This document shows, piece after piece, positions 52,148 to 63,326 of a stretch of DNA of 64,000 nt; the first letter of the stretch is position 1; every line of letters begins with the position of its first letter. Source of the DNA: Spartinivicinus ruber (GTDB lineage Bacteria > Pseudomonadota > Gammaproteobacteria > Pseudomonadales > Zooshikellaceae); the NCBI RefSeq assembly GCF_011009015.1, contig NZ_CP048878.1:1587001-1651000 (forward strand), in the 5' to 3' direction. The notes under the pieces are model-generated. The model saw only the letters and a list, made by a program, of their open reading frames with translations. It did not search any database and was not told where the DNA came from. Position numbers and translations under genes: made by a program.

Positions 52148-52348
52148 TGTAACAACCTCAATATCGAGAGCGTCATAAAATTACTAGACGCTTTACCTTT
52201 CACAACAGTTTCTATCTAAGGGGCGATAAGTTTCTACTGTTTAGCTAAATACTGAACTACGATTTTATGCTCTGTATAAATATAAGAATAATGAATGTTT
52301 TTAATATAATATATAAGATAAACCGAACAATTATAGTCTAGAGTCATT

Positions 52349-53224
52349 ATGAGTGTTTCGTTAAGACAACTGCGTTTATTTGAGGCAACTGCTCGACTTG
52401 GCCGATTAACGGCAGCGGCTGATGAGCAAGCCATGAGCCAATCTGCGGCTAGCCAAGCATTGAAAGAGCTAGAGCTGTCGTTGGGCTATCCCTTATTCAG
52501 TCGGATAGGGAGGGAGCTGGTGATTACCGATGCTGGGCGGGATGTGTTAGTCAAGGCCCGCCAAATTACCGATATGGTTAATGAGTTGCAGACGGTACCA
52601 ACCAGCGAAATAACAGGGGTTTTACGGGTAGTAGCCAGCGAGACCATTGCCTCGTTTTTAATGCCTAAATTACTAGCTGAATTTATAGCCACTCATAAAC
52701 AGGTTAAGCCTGAACTGAAAATAGCCAATACTCAGGATGTGATTGAAAAATTAGATAAAGGTCAGGCTCATATTGGTTTAATTGAAGGGCCTGCTATTCA
52801 TCAGTGTCTTACAATAAAACCCTGGCGTCAGGATCAACTGGCAGTATTTTGTCATCCGGAACACCCACTAGCTAAAAAAGGTAAACTAACTATTAAGAAT
52901 ATACAACGTGAGCCGTGGGTTTTGCGCGAGCTAGGTTCTGGTACGCGAGCAGTATTTGATGCAGCAGTTGAGCGAATTGGTGTACAGCTAACACTAGGGC
53001 TAGAACTTACCCGGCATGAGGCAATTAAACAATCAGTTAAAGCAGGATTAGGGCTTGGTTGTCTTTCTCAATTGGCTATAGCGGATGAAGTGGCTGCTGG
53101 GCAATTAGTTGTGCTAAAAACACCGCTGGACTTAACCCGACGTTTTTCATTACTTAGTAGCGAAAATAATTATTTAAATACACCTGCCCAGGGGTTTATT
53201 AAGTTTCTTGAAAAGAATGCTTAG
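52349..53224 (+). CDS. LysR-family regulator, YeiE-like
   Basis: A 291-aa LysR transcription factor. The N-terminal winged helix-turn-helix spans about residues 5-64 (LRQLRLFEATARLGRLTAAADEQAMSQSAASQALKELE, given here in outline only), followed by the linker and a LysR substrate-binding domain (about residues 90-290; VASETIASFLMPKLLAEF, HPLAKKGKL, LGLGCLSQLAI). Divergent position to a yeiH-type transporter gene matches the known yeiE-yeiH pairing, and YeiE relatives respond to sulfite. It probably controls the 201-base intergenic promoter region and itself. Confidence 0.9.
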   Translation: MSVSLRQLRLFEATARLGRLTAAADEQAMSQSAASQALKELELSLGYPLFSRIGRELVITDAGRDVLVKARQITDMVNELQTVPTSEITGVLRVVASETIASFLMPKLLAEFIATHKQVKPELKIANTQDVIEKLDKGQAHIGLIEGPAIHQCLTIKPWRQDQLAVFCHPEHPLAKKGKLTIKNIQREPWVLRELGSGTRAVFDAAVERIGVQLTLGLELTRHEAIKQSVKAGLGLGCLSQLAIADEVAAGQLVVLKTPLDLTRRFSLLSSENNYLNTPAQGFIKFLEKNA

Positions 53225-53309
53225 TTAATGGTGACGTTATCTATATATCTTTATGAACTTTGTTCACCTTAAAGGGGGCGGTATGAATGGATAAGTTTTA
53301 GTGTTTTAC

Positions 53310-53582
53310 CATTAGGAAGCCAATTATCAATCCAACCCAACAACTCATTCACAACTATGATGCTGCTTTTAATACCGACAATATGACAACCTTTTTATCG
53401 CTTTTATCAGATGATGTAGTTCATGATATAAATCAGGTGGTCGTGAAATAAATAAGGAAGCATTTGCTGTATTTATGGATTGTATGAATAATCATTACCG
53501 GGAGCAGCTGACAGATATCGTTATTATGTGTAACGAAGATGGCCATCACGTCAGTGATGAGTTTTATGCTAGGGCCTGTTAA
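53310..53582 (+). pseudogene. Broken SnoaL/NTF2-like gene
   Basis: Plus-strand frames spell a SnoaL-like (ketosteroid-isomerase type) protein: LIHNYDAAFNTDNMTTFLSL then LSDDVVHDINQ, a frameshift by one missing base near 53433, then GREINKEAFAVFMDCMNNHY and REQLTDIVIMCNEDG before a stop at 53581. The C-terminal third of the family fold is absent. The start is also unclear. A pseudogene is the best call. Confidence 0.65.
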
Positions 53583-53670
53583 CACTAGTTGAAATACCTA
53601 CAGTGCAGGGTATTTACCTAACTAAGCAAAGTGTAAACTACCCCGTTTGAAGCTTTTTAAGAGAACAGCA

Positions 53671-54361
53671 ATGAGTAATATTCAGTCAGAAATTTATGAA
53701 ATAAACAAAGCTTTTACTCAGAAGTACTGTTATGACCATGTCTATTACTTAAACTTCTCAAAAGGTCATGCTACTTTAGATTTATTTGCTGGATTTGGGA
53801 GAGTGAGTAACTACCTAGCAAATCAAGGTATTGATCTGGAAGCTGTTGAACTGCTTGAAAATTACTCAAGACATATTCAGTTGCCCAGTTCTAAAATTCA
53901 TACCTGTGATGTATTAGAATTTACTCCAAAGAAAACTTTTAATAGGATTATTTCAGGGTTTAATTCATTTTGCCTTTTGACTAAAGATTGGGAAATAAAA
54001 GCCTTTTTTACAAAGCTTGATTCATGGTTAGCAAAAGACGGGCTTGTTTCGTTGAGTTATTACCATCAAGATTATTGGCATACTATAGAAAAATTTACTT
54101 TTCAGTATAAGGGAAAAATCGCTTTCTATAGACCTCGTTATGATTTATCTGAAAGAAAAAAAGGCAGAGGCATTTGGATTGATGAATTTCTGGTTGATGG
54201 AGAGCTTGTGCTGATTGAGTATCATACAATCTATCAGCGACATAGAGCCATTTTTGAGTAGAACAAACTTAGAAATAGTTGGTGTTGTTGAAAACTTCAA
54301 TAAAAAAGAAGAGGAAATTGATGAACTAGGGTGGGTAGATTTTGTTTTAAAGAAAAAGTAG
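53671..54361 (+). pseudogene. Class I SAM methyltransferase with C-terminal frameshift
   Basis: The first frame from ATG 53671 encodes 196 residues of a SAM-dependent methyltransferase: TLDLFAGFGRVSNYLANQGI is motif I, AVELLENYSRHI follows, and FNRIISGFNSFCLL is motif IV-like. This frame ends at TAG 54259-54261. A shift of one base near 54235 instead continues SDIEPFLSRTNLEIVGVVEN and FNKKEEEIDELGWVDFVLKKK to a stop at 54359-54361, giving the expected C-terminal strand. The intact gene would be about 230 aa. The truncated form retains the SAM site, so partial function cannot be excluded. ATG 53671 (MSNIQSEIYEI) is preferred to TTG 53647. Confidence 0.7.
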
Positions 54362-54404
54362 TAGTTGTTATTATCATCAATTTAAATTGAACATGATTAA
54401 TACA

Positions 54405-55443
54405 AATTCCTAATTATCATCATACCTAAGCTATATTTAGTAGCTTACCTGGTAGTGGAGGTGTTCTCAGTGCTACAAATGCTAGCCTAGGAATAAATTC
54501 TACTAAGCTAAATCTTCGATTAAATCGATACTGAAATTCAGCAAGATAACGTTGTGCATATTTAGCGCGAATAGCATGATAAGTACTACGTAAAGCACTT
54601 TTTAAGTTTCCAAGGATGGTGTTAACCCAATAAAATTCAGGTTCCTCTACTGATGCACGACCACCACCGCATACAATTTTATCATGAAGACAACCTGCTT
54701 CTATGACACCATTAAAACAGGCCAGTCCATCGGAGATTACGGTACTGCCCTTGGCCAAATTCTGCCTACTCCAAGCCGTTATCTCTTCTTTATTAAACCC
54801 TTTTAAAATGCTCAGTTTAATTCGTGTCGGTTGACCTTGTTTTGTTGTTTCTACGGCTGCTACAAAAGGTATTTTCCCATCTGCTCCCCTACCTCTTTTG
54901 CAACCTGTACGCTCACCACCAAGATAGGCATCATCAATTTCAATAAAACCCGACAATTGCTTGGTGCCTTCTCTTTCTTGCATCACTTTCATGAGCTTAT
55001 GTTTCATTCTCCAGGCAGCTTGATAGGAAATACCTAAATGGCGATGTAATTCTATGGCTGATATACCTTTTTTGTCTTGGGAGATCAAATACATCCCTTG
55101 GAACCAAGTCTTTAATGGTAATTTGGTTGATTCAAAGATAGTACCTGCAGTTACAGATGTTTGCTGGTGACATTTATAGCACTGCTGAAGCTTTCTAGTA
55201 GTGAGTTGACAGCATTTGTCGTATCCACAATTGGGGCACTGAAAACCTTCTGGCCATCGCAATTTGTATAAGGTATTAAAGCATTGTTCTTCTGTACCAT
55301 ATTGTTTGAGAAACTCGTTTAAACTCAGGCCTTTTTGAAATTGAACTTTGTTGATAGCCATTATTTATACCTTCTCAATTAAGTTTCCATGCTGTTCAAA
55401 TATACAGCAGTTAATGGCTTAGGTATAGTGATAATTAGGAATT
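54405..55443 (-). mobile_element. IS1595-family insertion sequence (ISXO2 type)
   Basis: Ends are near-perfect inverted repeats: left AATTCCTAATTATCATCATA then CCTAAGC (54405-54431), right the complement with two differences (55417-55443). One transposase gene lies between. I could not find a convincing target-site duplication, so the exact ends are uncertain by a few bases or the copy is old. Confidence 0.8.
54426..55361 (-). CDS. IS1595-family transposase
   Basis: A 311-aa ISXO2-like transposase, apparently full length. An N-terminal zinc ribbon (CPNCGYDKC..CYKCHQQTS, about residues 42-70) precedes the catalytic domain with FIEIDDAYLGGERTG (first Asp, about residue 143), STVISDGLACFNG (second Asp) and YWVNTILGNLKSALRSTYH carrying the Asn replacing the usual Glu in this family. 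It closes with YLAEFQYRFNRR. The stop codon is inside the left inverted repeat of the element, as is common for compact insertion sequences. Confidence 0.9.
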   Translation of the reverse strand: MAINKVQFQKGLSLNEFLKQYGTEEQCFNTLYKLRWPEGFQCPNCGYDKCCQLTTRKLQQCYKCHQQTSVTAGTIFESTKLPLKTWFQGMYLISQDKKGISAIELHRHLGISYQAAWRMKHKLMKVMQEREGTKQLSGFIEIDDAYLGGERTGCKRGRGADGKIPFVAAVETTKQGQPTRIKLSILKGFNKEEITAWSRQNLAKGSTVISDGLACFNGVIEAGCLHDKIVCGGGRASVEEPEFYWVNTILGNLKSALRSTYHAIRAKYAQRYLAEFQYRFNRRFSLVEFIPRLAFVALRTPPLPGKLLNIA

Positions 55444-55603
55444 AGTATGTATTGTGAAGGTGCTTCTAGGAAATCAGTTGTTTCTGGTTTTTTTAGAAGT
55501 GCACTATAGTCGATAGTGGTAACAGCATAAATTCTGAGACTTTAACTTTCATGAAACGGCCATTGGTCTCTATAATAACAATGTACTGCTATATAGTTTG
55601 CGG

Positions 55604-55930
55604 ATGCATATAATGAATAATGGCAAGCTTCATATTGATAAAGAAAGATTAATGAAGTCATTTACAGATGGCTTAATCTTCGTCGGTATACTTGGAATAA
55701 GTAAGCTTATAAATAAGATATTAAATAACCAGTTTATAGTTTTAGAATTTATTATTGAAATTATAGTTTTTCTCTTTGTTTTTACAATAATAAGCTATCT
55801 GGTTTTATCGATTAATTCTAAAACAGAAGCTAAGCCTGAGCTTTCAAAACCTATGTCCTGGGTTGCATCTCCTTTTATTTGGGTTGGTGTGCCTACGTTA
55901 ATAATATGTATTTATATTATAGTTAATTAA
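55604..55930 (+). CDS. Small predicted membrane protein
   Basis: A protein of about 108 aa with three hydrophobic segments: GLIFVGILGISKLI, FIIEIIVFLFVFTIISYLVL and the C-terminal IWVGVPTLIICIYIIV. No family is recognised. The start could be ATG 55604 or 55613; neither has a strong ribosome-binding site. It lies next to the IS1595 element in a region with several broken genes. Confidence 0.5.
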   Translation: MHIMNNGKLHIDKERLMKSFTDGLIFVGILGISKLINKILNNQFIVLEFIIEIIVFLFVFTIISYLVLSINSKTEAKPELSKPMSWVASPFIWVGVPTLIICIYIIVN

Positions 55931-56040
55931 CAACATTACTCACGCTAAATGTATTTTAGTTAATTTATGTGTTACTAAAATACTTAGATAGGAAAAAATA
56001 AACTAAAGGATAAAAACTGTTATAACTAAAGTCTGAATGT

Positions 56041-56090
56041 ATGGGGTAACAGGGTATTCTGTAGCGGCGATGAATACCTTGTTACTCTAT
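56041..56090 (-). terminator. Long hairpin downstream of gatB
   Basis: GGGTAACAGGGTATTC (56044-56059) pairs with GAATACCTTGTTACTC (56072-56087) with two G-T wobbles; three more outer pairs extend the stem to 19 bp. It begins 9 bases after the gatB stop on the minus strand. No long T run is present. Confidence 0.6.
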
Positions 56091-56098
56091 ATGGGACA

Positions 56099-57544
56099 CT
56101 ATCCCTTCAATTTTTCCCTTAACAGTTTATTTACCACCCCTGGTTCTGCTGCTCCACGAGAAGCTTTCATTACCTGGCCAACAAAAAAGCCGATCATTTT
56201 GCCTTGTTTGGCTTCATCAGCACTGCGGTATTGTTCAACTTGTGCAGTATTATTGGCGATAACTTCATCAATCATACCTTCAATGGCTGAAGTGTCGGTG
56301 ATGGCTTTTAAGTTGCGTTTTTCGATGATTTCATCGGCTGAACCTTCGCCGTTCCACATGGCTTCAAAAACAGTTTTGGCGCCTTTGCTGGAAATAGTTT
56401 CGTCTTTTAAGCGGATTAGCATTTCGCCTAGCTGTTTTGCAGAAACCGGGCTTTCGCTGATTTCCAGCTGGTTTTTGTTAAGACGACTGGCCAGTTCGCC
56501 CATGACCCAGTTAGCTGCTAATTTCGGGTCTTGGCATTGCTTGGTGACAGCCTCAAAATATTCGGCAGTTTCGCGGTTGGCAGATAGAACACCTGCGTCG
56601 TATTCACTCAAGCCTAACTCATCAATAAAACGTTGACGTTTTTGTTCAGGGAGTTCAGGAAGTGAATTTCTTACTTCATTTAAAAACTCAACAGAAAGTA
56701 CCACGGGTAATAAGTCAGGGCAGGGGAAGTAACGATAATCGTTGGCTTCTTCTTTGCCGCGCATAGAACGGGTTTCGTCTTTTTCGGAATCATACAGGCG
56801 GGTTTCCTGGATGATTTTGCCGCCACTTTCCAATACATCAATATGCCGTTCAATTTCAAAATTAATGGCTTTTTCAATAAAGCGGAAAGAGTTGACGTTT
56901 TTTATTTCTGTGCGAGTGCCCAATTTTTCGCTGCCTTGCGGGCGAATGGAAACGTTGGCATCGCAACGCATGGAGCCTTCTGCCATGTTGCCATCAGATA
57001 TCCCTAAGTAACGGATAATCGAATGAATAGTTTTTAAATACGCAACGGCTTCTTTGGCTGAACGTAAGTCAGGGTCAGAAACAATTTCCAGTAATGGCGT
57101 ACCAGCCCGGTTTAGGTCAATACCTGTCATGCCATGAAAATCTTCATGTAAAGACTTCCCTGCATCTTCTTCCAAGTGAGCACGGGTAACGCCGATCCGT
57201 CTAGTTTCACCGTCATCTAAAGTAATATCCACATAACCAGGACCCACTATTGGTAAGTCCATTTGGCTGGTTTGATAGCCTTTAGGAAGGTCTGGGTAAA
57301 AATAGTTTTTTCTAGCAAAAACATTACGCTGATTAATTTGCGCATGAATTGCCATGCCAAACATCGTTGCCATTCTCACTACTTCTTGATTGAGCACAGG
57401 TAAAATACCTGGTAGCCCTAAGTCAATAGCACATGCTTGGGTATTAGGTTCTGCACCAAAAGCGGTACTGGCACCAGAGAAAATCTTGGATTTTGTAGCG
57501 AGCTGAACATGAATTTCCAGCCCAATAACAGCTTCCCATTTCAC
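56099..57544 (-). CDS. gatB: Asp-tRNA(Asn)/Glu-tRNA(Gln) amidotransferase subunit B
   Basis: The GatB subunit (481 aa) of the amidotransferase that converts misacylated Glu-tRNA(Gln) or Asp-tRNA(Asn). The start is a GTG at 57544 giving (M)[14 protein letters not shown], with AAGGGG directly upstream; the ORF is open further upstream but only into gatA-overlapping sequence. Conserved blocks include [41 protein letters not shown] and the GatB/YqeY tail domain ([11 protein letters not shown]). It follows gatA by 11 bases in the gatCAB operon. Confidence 0.96.
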   Translation of the reverse strand: MKWEAVIGLEIHVQLATKSKIFSGASTAFGAEPNTQACAIDLGLPGILPVLNQEVVRMATMFGMAIHAQINQRNVFARKNYFYPDLPKGYQTSQMDLPIVGPGYVDITLDDGETRRIGVTRAHLEEDAGKSLHEDFHGMTGIDLNRAGTPLLEIVSDPDLRSAKEAVAYLKTIHSIIRYLGISDGNMAEGSMRCDANVSIRPQGSEKLGTRTEIKNVNSFRFIEKAINFEIERHIDVLESGGKIIQETRLYDSEKDETRSMRGKEEANDYRYFPCPDLLPVVLSVEFLNEVRNSLPELPEQKRQRFIDELGLSEYDAGVLSANRETAEYFEAVTKQCQDPKLAANWVMGELASRLNKNQLEISESPVSAKQLGEMLIRLKDETISSKGAKTVFEAMWNGEGSADEIIEKRNLKAITDTSAIEGMIDEVIANNTAQVEQYRSADEAKQGKMIGFFVGQVMKASRGAAEPGVVNKLLREKLKG

Positions 57545-57555
57545 GATAAATCCCC

Positions 57556-59013
57556 TTATGCCTGAATTGCTGTTGGTAATTGTTGATGCCAATTAGTTTG
57601 TTGCTGATATTGGTGAGCAATATTTAATAATTTAGCTTCGGCGAAATAGTTACCGATTAACTGCATGCCAGTTGGCAACCCACCAGCAAAACCAACGGGA
57701 ATCGACATGGCTGGTAAGCCTGCTAGGTTAGTGGAAATGGTATAAATATCCGACAGATACATTGCAACAGGGTCATTGGATTTTTCACCTAACTTAAATG
57801 CTGGGGATGGGGTAGTAGGGCTGGCAATAATGTCTACATCGTTAAATGCTGCCACAAAATCATTTTTAATTAACCTTCTTAGTTTTTGTGCTTTGATATA
57901 GTAAGCATCGTAGTAGCCAGCAGATAGTGCATAAGTGCCTACTAAAATACGACGCTTCACTTCCGCACCAAACCCTTCAGCACGACTGCGTTTATATAAG
58001 TCTTCTAAATCTCCTGGGTTTTCACAGCGGTGGCCAAACCGTACACCATCAAAACGGGATAAATTTGATGAGCATTCTGCAGGGGCAATGACATAGTAAG
58101 CGGGTAAGGCCAGGTCGGTGTTTGCTAAACTGATTTCTTTAACCGTGGCACCAAGCTTTTCTAATTCTTTGATAGCTTGCTCAATATTAGTGGCAATTTT
58201 ACTATCTAACCCTTTAGAAAAATACTCTTTGGGTAAGCCAATTTTTAAACCTGCAATACTATCGTTAAGACTGGCAGTGTAATCAGGTACAGGCTCATTT
58301 GCACAAGTTGAGTCTTTCTCATCAAATCCTGCCATGATGTTCATTAATAAAGCGGCATCTTCAGCGGTTTGGGTCATTGGGCCTGCTTGATCAAGGCTGG
58401 ATGCAAAGGCGATCATTCCCCAGCGGGATACCCGGCCATAGGTGGGTTTTAGCCCTGTTAGACCACAAAGTGCAGCGGGTTGGCGAATGGAACCGCCTGT
58501 ATCTGTACCTGTAGCCGCTGGTGCCAATCGGGAAGCAACAGCTGCAGCGGAACCACCGGATGAGCCACCTGGGATGCAGTCTAATTGCCAAGGGTTTTTG
58601 ACTGCACCAAAGTAACTGGTTTCGTTAGATGACCCCATGGCAAATTCGTCCATGTTGGTTTTACCCAACATTACACAACCTGCGTCTTGGAACTTTTGTG
58701 AGACAGTTGACTCATAAGGAGCAATAAAGTTGGCGAGCATTTTAGAACCACAGGTCGTTTTAATGCCGTTTGTGCAAAAAATGTCTTTGTGAGCTATTGG
58801 AATACCCGTCAATAGGCCTGCATTGTTATTTGCACGGCGATTATCGGCTGCTTTGGCGGTGGCTAGTGCGTGGTCTTCTGTAACACTGATAAAGCTGTTT
58901 AGCTGGCTATCGAGCTGTTTAATCTGGTTCAGGTATTGCTGGGTTATCTCAACACTAGAAAATTCGCCTTTGGCTAATCCAGCGGCCAATTGCGCTACGG
59001 TTTTGTTTAACAT
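57556..59013 (-). CDS. gatA: Asp-tRNA(Asn)/Glu-tRNA(Gln) amidotransferase subunit A
   Basis: The 485-aa amidase subunit releasing ammonia from glutamine for the tRNA-bound transamidation. The amidase-signature triad is visible as Lys in [11 protein letters not shown] (about residue 76), and the Ser pair in [13 protein letters not shown] with [12 protein letters not shown] following. It has the normal length and N-terminus. It is the middle gene of gatC-gatA-gatB. Confidence 0.97.
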   Translation of the reverse strand: MLNKTVAQLAAGLAKGEFSSVEITQQYLNQIKQLDSQLNSFISVTEDHALATAKAADNRRANNNAGLLTGIPIAHKDIFCTNGIKTTCGSKMLANFIAPYESTVSQKFQDAGCVMLGKTNMDEFAMGSSNETSYFGAVKNPWQLDCIPGGSSGGSAAAVASRLAPAATGTDTGGSIRQPAALCGLTGLKPTYGRVSRWGMIAFASSLDQAGPMTQTAEDAALLMNIMAGFDEKDSTCANEPVPDYTASLNDSIAGLKIGLPKEYFSKGLDSKIATNIEQAIKELEKLGATVKEISLANTDLALPAYYVIAPAECSSNLSRFDGVRFGHRCENPGDLEDLYKRSRAEGFGAEVKRRILVGTYALSAGYYDAYYIKAQKLRRLIKNDFVAAFNDVDIIASPTTPSPAFKLGEKSNDPVAMYLSDIYTISTNLAGLPAMSIPVGFAGGLPTGMQLIGNYFAEAKLLNIAHQYQQQTNWHQQLPTAIQA

Positions 59014-59085
59014 GGTAATGTTAGATCCTAAAACGGGGATTGATACTGAAAATGTCAGTGCTGTTGCTCTGTAAAGTGCAATCCG

Positions 59086-59373
59086 TTATTCGATTACCTT
59101 TGGCACTAGATACAAGCCATTTTCAGTAGCGGGAGCAGTTGCTTGAAACGTTTCCCGTTGGTTGGTTTCAGTCACTTTATCAGGCCTGAGCCGTTGTTCC
59201 ATTTCTAGAGGGTGAGCTAATGGTTCGACATTATCCGTATCCGCTGCTTGCATTTGGTCTATCATAGCTAAAATTTGCGTTAACCCTTCTGTAGTGTTTG
59301 CAATATCTTGCTTGTTGATAGCGATGCGTGCCAGATGGGCGATTTTTTCAACATCAGTTTGGTCAAGGGCCAT
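59086..59373 (-). CDS. gatC: Asp-tRNA(Asn)/Glu-tRNA(Gln) amidotransferase subunit C
   Basis: The 95-aa GatC subunit that stabilises the GatA-GatB complex. It starts at ATG 59373 ([19 protein letters not shown]), preceded by GGAGAG; the reading frame is open further upstream but that part is not family-like. The C-terminal [19 protein letters not shown] and [15 protein letters not shown] are typical. First gene of the gat operon, divergent from mreB. Confidence 0.96.
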   Translation of the reverse strand: MALDQTDVEKIAHLARIAINKQDIANTTEGLTQILAMIDQMQAADTDNVEPLAHPLEMEQRLRPDKVTETNQRETFQATAPATENGLYLVPKVIE

Positions 59374-60996
<1,623 letters not shown>

Positions 60997-61046
60997 TCAA
61001 AACCAATAGGACAAGGTAGTTCTTAAGCAAGTTTGGTTGATAAAGT

Positions 61047-61071
61047 AGCCCCGCTAAGTCGGGTGCTTTTT
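61047..61071 (+). terminator. Rho-independent terminator after mreB
   Basis: AGCCCCG (61047-61053), loop CTAAGT, CGGG-t-GCT (61060-61067) and then TTTT. A 7-bp stem with one bulged base and a short T run, 50 bases after the mreB stop, suggesting mreB is partly uncoupled from mreCD. Confidence 0.7.
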
Positions 61072-61111
61072 CTCAGTAGCAACGGAGGTTGTCAATAACT
61101 GCTTACTTGCT

Positions 61112-61120
61112 TGCTATAGT
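61112..61120 (+). promoter_or_regulatory. Possible extended -10 promoter for mreCD
   Basis: TGCTATAGT matches the extended -10 pattern TGnTATAAT except for one base, 114 bases before the mreC start and after the mreB terminator. No convincing -35 is seen. Confidence 0.3.
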
Positions 61121-61233
61121 GAGTCGTTACCTTGATGGCTGCTAGCTAGCAATGACCGGTATAAAAATGCTAGTGGAATGCAGTGTATCTGTTACCTCCC
61201 GTAGTAATAAAAGGCAAATAGTGGGAGTCGCCA

Positions 61234-62136
61234 ATTAAGCGGATATTTTCTAAACAGCAATCGCTTACTGCACAGCTGGTATTCTTTATCGTGCTGTCAG
61301 TCAGCTTGATGCTTGCTGAACAAAGATTTCATGGTCTGGATAGTGGCCTAAACAAGGTTAGAGCTTGGTTGACTGTAGTCGCCACGCCTGTCCAGTGGGT
61401 GGCTGATTTGCCTGCACAAATGTGGGGGATGGCTGATGATGCTCTGAAATCCCGTAAAGAGCTGATTCTTGAAAATGCTAAATTAGAAGCTAAAAATCTA
61501 CTGCTTGAGCGGCGCCTGCAAAAGTTGGCTGCTCTTACCGCTCAAAATATTCGTTTAAGAGAATTACTGAACTCCTCAAAGCTGCTTGATGAGCGAGTAT
61601 TGATTGCCGAGCTGGTGGGGGTTGACCCAGACCCTTATACCCATCAGGTCATTGTCAATAAAGGCTCCACAGATGGTGTATTTGTTGGGCAACCATTACT
61701 TGATGCTAGTGGTTTGATGGGGCAAGTCATTTCAGTCAGCCCTTTTTCCAGTCGGGTGCTACTTATTACTGATGCTAATCATAGTTTACCTGTTCAGGTA
61801 AACCGAAATGGTGCTCGAGCAATTGCTGCTGGATCAGGTAAGCTGGATGAGTTATTACTTCGCCATGTGCCTGATAATGCTGACATCCGAGAAGGTGATA
61901 TTTTAGTCAGCTCAGGCTTAGGGCGGCGTTTTCCTGTAGGCTACCCTGTAGGCAAAGTCATTGAGGTTATACATGACCCTGGTAAGCCTTTCGCTATCAT
62001 CAAAGTAAGACCTTCTGCAAAGCTGGATCGCAGTCGTCATGTGTTATTGGTATTTAGGGGCAAAGAAGCTAATGATAACCGTGATGTGATTGCAGTGGAT
62101 GAAACTCAAGTAAGTGAACCGCTTAATGTCAACTGA
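61234..62136 (+). CDS. mreC: Rod-shape protein MreC, apparent ATT start
   Basis: Bitopic inner-membrane protein (300 aa) linking MreB to the periplasmic wall machinery. The N-terminal sequence IKRIFSKQQSLTAQLVFFIV followed by LSVSLMLAEQRF aligns with E. coli MreC (MKPIFSRGPSLQIRL), placing the initiator at ATT 61234. GGGAG lies 6 bases before this ATT, and a TAG closes the frame 12 bases upstream of it without any ATG/GTG/TTG between. The first standard codon, GTG 61291, would remove the basic tail and half of the membrane helix. A coiled coil (about residues 75-115) and the beta-domain with DPDPYTHQVIVNKGS, ITDANHSLPVQV and SSGLGRRFPVGYPVG follow. It overlaps mreD by 11 bases. Confidence 0.88.
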   Translation: MKRIFSKQQSLTAQLVFFIVLSVSLMLAEQRFHGLDSGLNKVRAWLTVVATPVQWVADLPAQMWGMADDALKSRKELILENAKLEAKNLLLERRLQKLAALTAQNIRLRELLNSSKLLDERVLIAELVGVDPDPYTHQVIVNKGSTDGVFVGQPLLDASGLMGQVISVSPFSSRVLLITDANHSLPVQVNRNGARAIAAGSGKLDELLLRHVPDNADIREGDILVSSGLGRRFPVGYPVGKVIEVIHDPGKPFAIIKVRPSAKLDRSRHVLLVFRGKEANDNRDVIAVDETQVSEPLNVN

Positions 62137-62614
62137 TCGACCCCGGGGCCGCCTGGTTATTTGGACGACAATATTTTTTGCGTATGTGTTGAGCTTGTTA
62201 CCCATGCCATCCTACTTGGAGTTAGGGAGGCCTGAGTGGTTAGCTATGGTTGTGCTGTATTGGGCGTTAGCATTGCCTGATCGCATTGGGCTAATGATTG
62301 CTTGGATTGTTGGCTTAATGCTTGATGTGATGCAAGGTGTGTTGCTTGGGCAAAATGCACTGGGCATGGTAATTGTTGTGTATGTGGCTCATAAACTACA
62401 TCGGCGCATGCGAATATACCCTTTATTACAGCAGTCTATGGTGGTATTTGTGGTGATTGGAATTTACCAAATGCTTAATCTGTGGGCTAAATCCTTCAGT
62501 GGTCGTACACCTCCTAACTTATTGTTTTTGTTGCCAACGGTTGTCAGTGCCTTATTATGGCCATGGTTGTTTATTTTGTTACGTGATATAAGAAGGCGTT
62601 ATAAAGTTAACTAA
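62126..62614 (+). CDS. mreD: Rod-shape protein MreD
   Basis: A 162-aa inner-membrane protein with five to six helices. The ATG at 62126 (MSTDRPRGRLVIW) matches the N-terminal length of Pseudomonas MreD; a GTG four codons earlier is possible. Family-typical parts are LPMPSYLELGRPEWLAMVVLYW, the DVMQGVLLGQNALG motif and a basic tail (RDIRRRYKVN). It overlaps the end of mreC, so translation is coupled. Confidence 0.93.
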   Translation: MSTDRPRGRLVIWTTIFFAYVLSLLPMPSYLELGRPEWLAMVVLYWALALPDRIGLMIAWIVGLMLDVMQGVLLGQNALGMVIVVYVAHKLHRRMRIYPLLQQSMVVFVVIGIYQMLNLWAKSFSGRTPPNLLFLLPTVVSALLWPWLFILLRDIRRRYKVN

Positions 62615-62665
62615 AGAGGGAGTTGCATTTACTTCGGGCTACACCCTCAAATACTAAGAATAGGT

Positions 62666-63271
62666 ATGGACGTTCCAAGTATTTATTTAGCATCTCAATC
62701 TCCCCGCCGTCGAGAACTACTAGAGCAAATTGGGGTCAGTTACCAAGTAATTGCATCAGACGTTAATGAAACTCCTTTGCTTAATGAGCATCCACAACAC
62801 TATGTAGAGCGTATTGCTGAGTCCAAGGCGGAAGCTGGTTGGCAGTTATTGAAATCCAGTGGACTAGCACAGCGACCAGTGTTAGCTGCAGATACGGCAG
62901 TTGTATTAAATGGAGTGATCCTAGGAAAGCCCACTTCTATTGCTGATGCTAAGGCTATGCTAACTGAGCTGTCGGGTAAACAGCATCAGGTGATGACAGC
63001 AGTAGCTGTAGTTAATGCTGAAACAACAAAAATCACTACCAGTATTACCGATGTGCTTATTAAGCCACTCACAGAAACATTAATAGACCAATATTGTGCT
63101 ACAGGAGAACCTGATGATAAGGCAGGTGCTTATGGTATTCAGGGCTTAGGTGCGGTATTAGTTGCAGGCATTAAAGGTAGTTACAGTGGGGTAGTAGGGT
63201 TACCATTAACCGAAACGGCGCAACTGTTGGCGCAGTTTGAGGTAGATGTCTGGCAAAGCCATGGTATTTGA
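62666..63271 (+). CDS. maf: Maf/YhdE nucleoside triphosphate pyrophosphatase
   Basis: A 201-aa Maf-family house-cleaning enzyme that hydrolyses non-canonical or surplus dTTP/UTP to the monophosphate. Visible motifs are YLASQSPRRRELLEQIG at the N-terminus, LAADTAVVLNG with the catalytic Asp, LGKP, LSGKQHQVMTAV and DKAGAYGIQGLGA. The SPRRRELL variant and the overall alignment with YhdE (not YceF) suggest the dTTP/UTP type. The mreD-maf-rng order is conserved in Pseudomonas relatives. Confidence 0.94.
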   Translation: MDVPSIYLASQSPRRRELLEQIGVSYQVIASDVNETPLLNEHPQHYVERIAESKAEAGWQLLKSSGLAQRPVLAADTAVVLNGVILGKPTSIADAKAMLTELSGKQHQVMTAVAVVNAETTKITTSITDVLIKPLTETLIDQYCATGEPDDKAGAYGIQGLGAVLVAGIKGSYSGVVGLPLTETAQLLAQFEVDVWQSHGI

Positions 63272-63326
63272 AATAATGCTAAAGAATTGTCCTTAATTAA
63301 TGGTTCCTGACAATGTAGGAAAAGCC

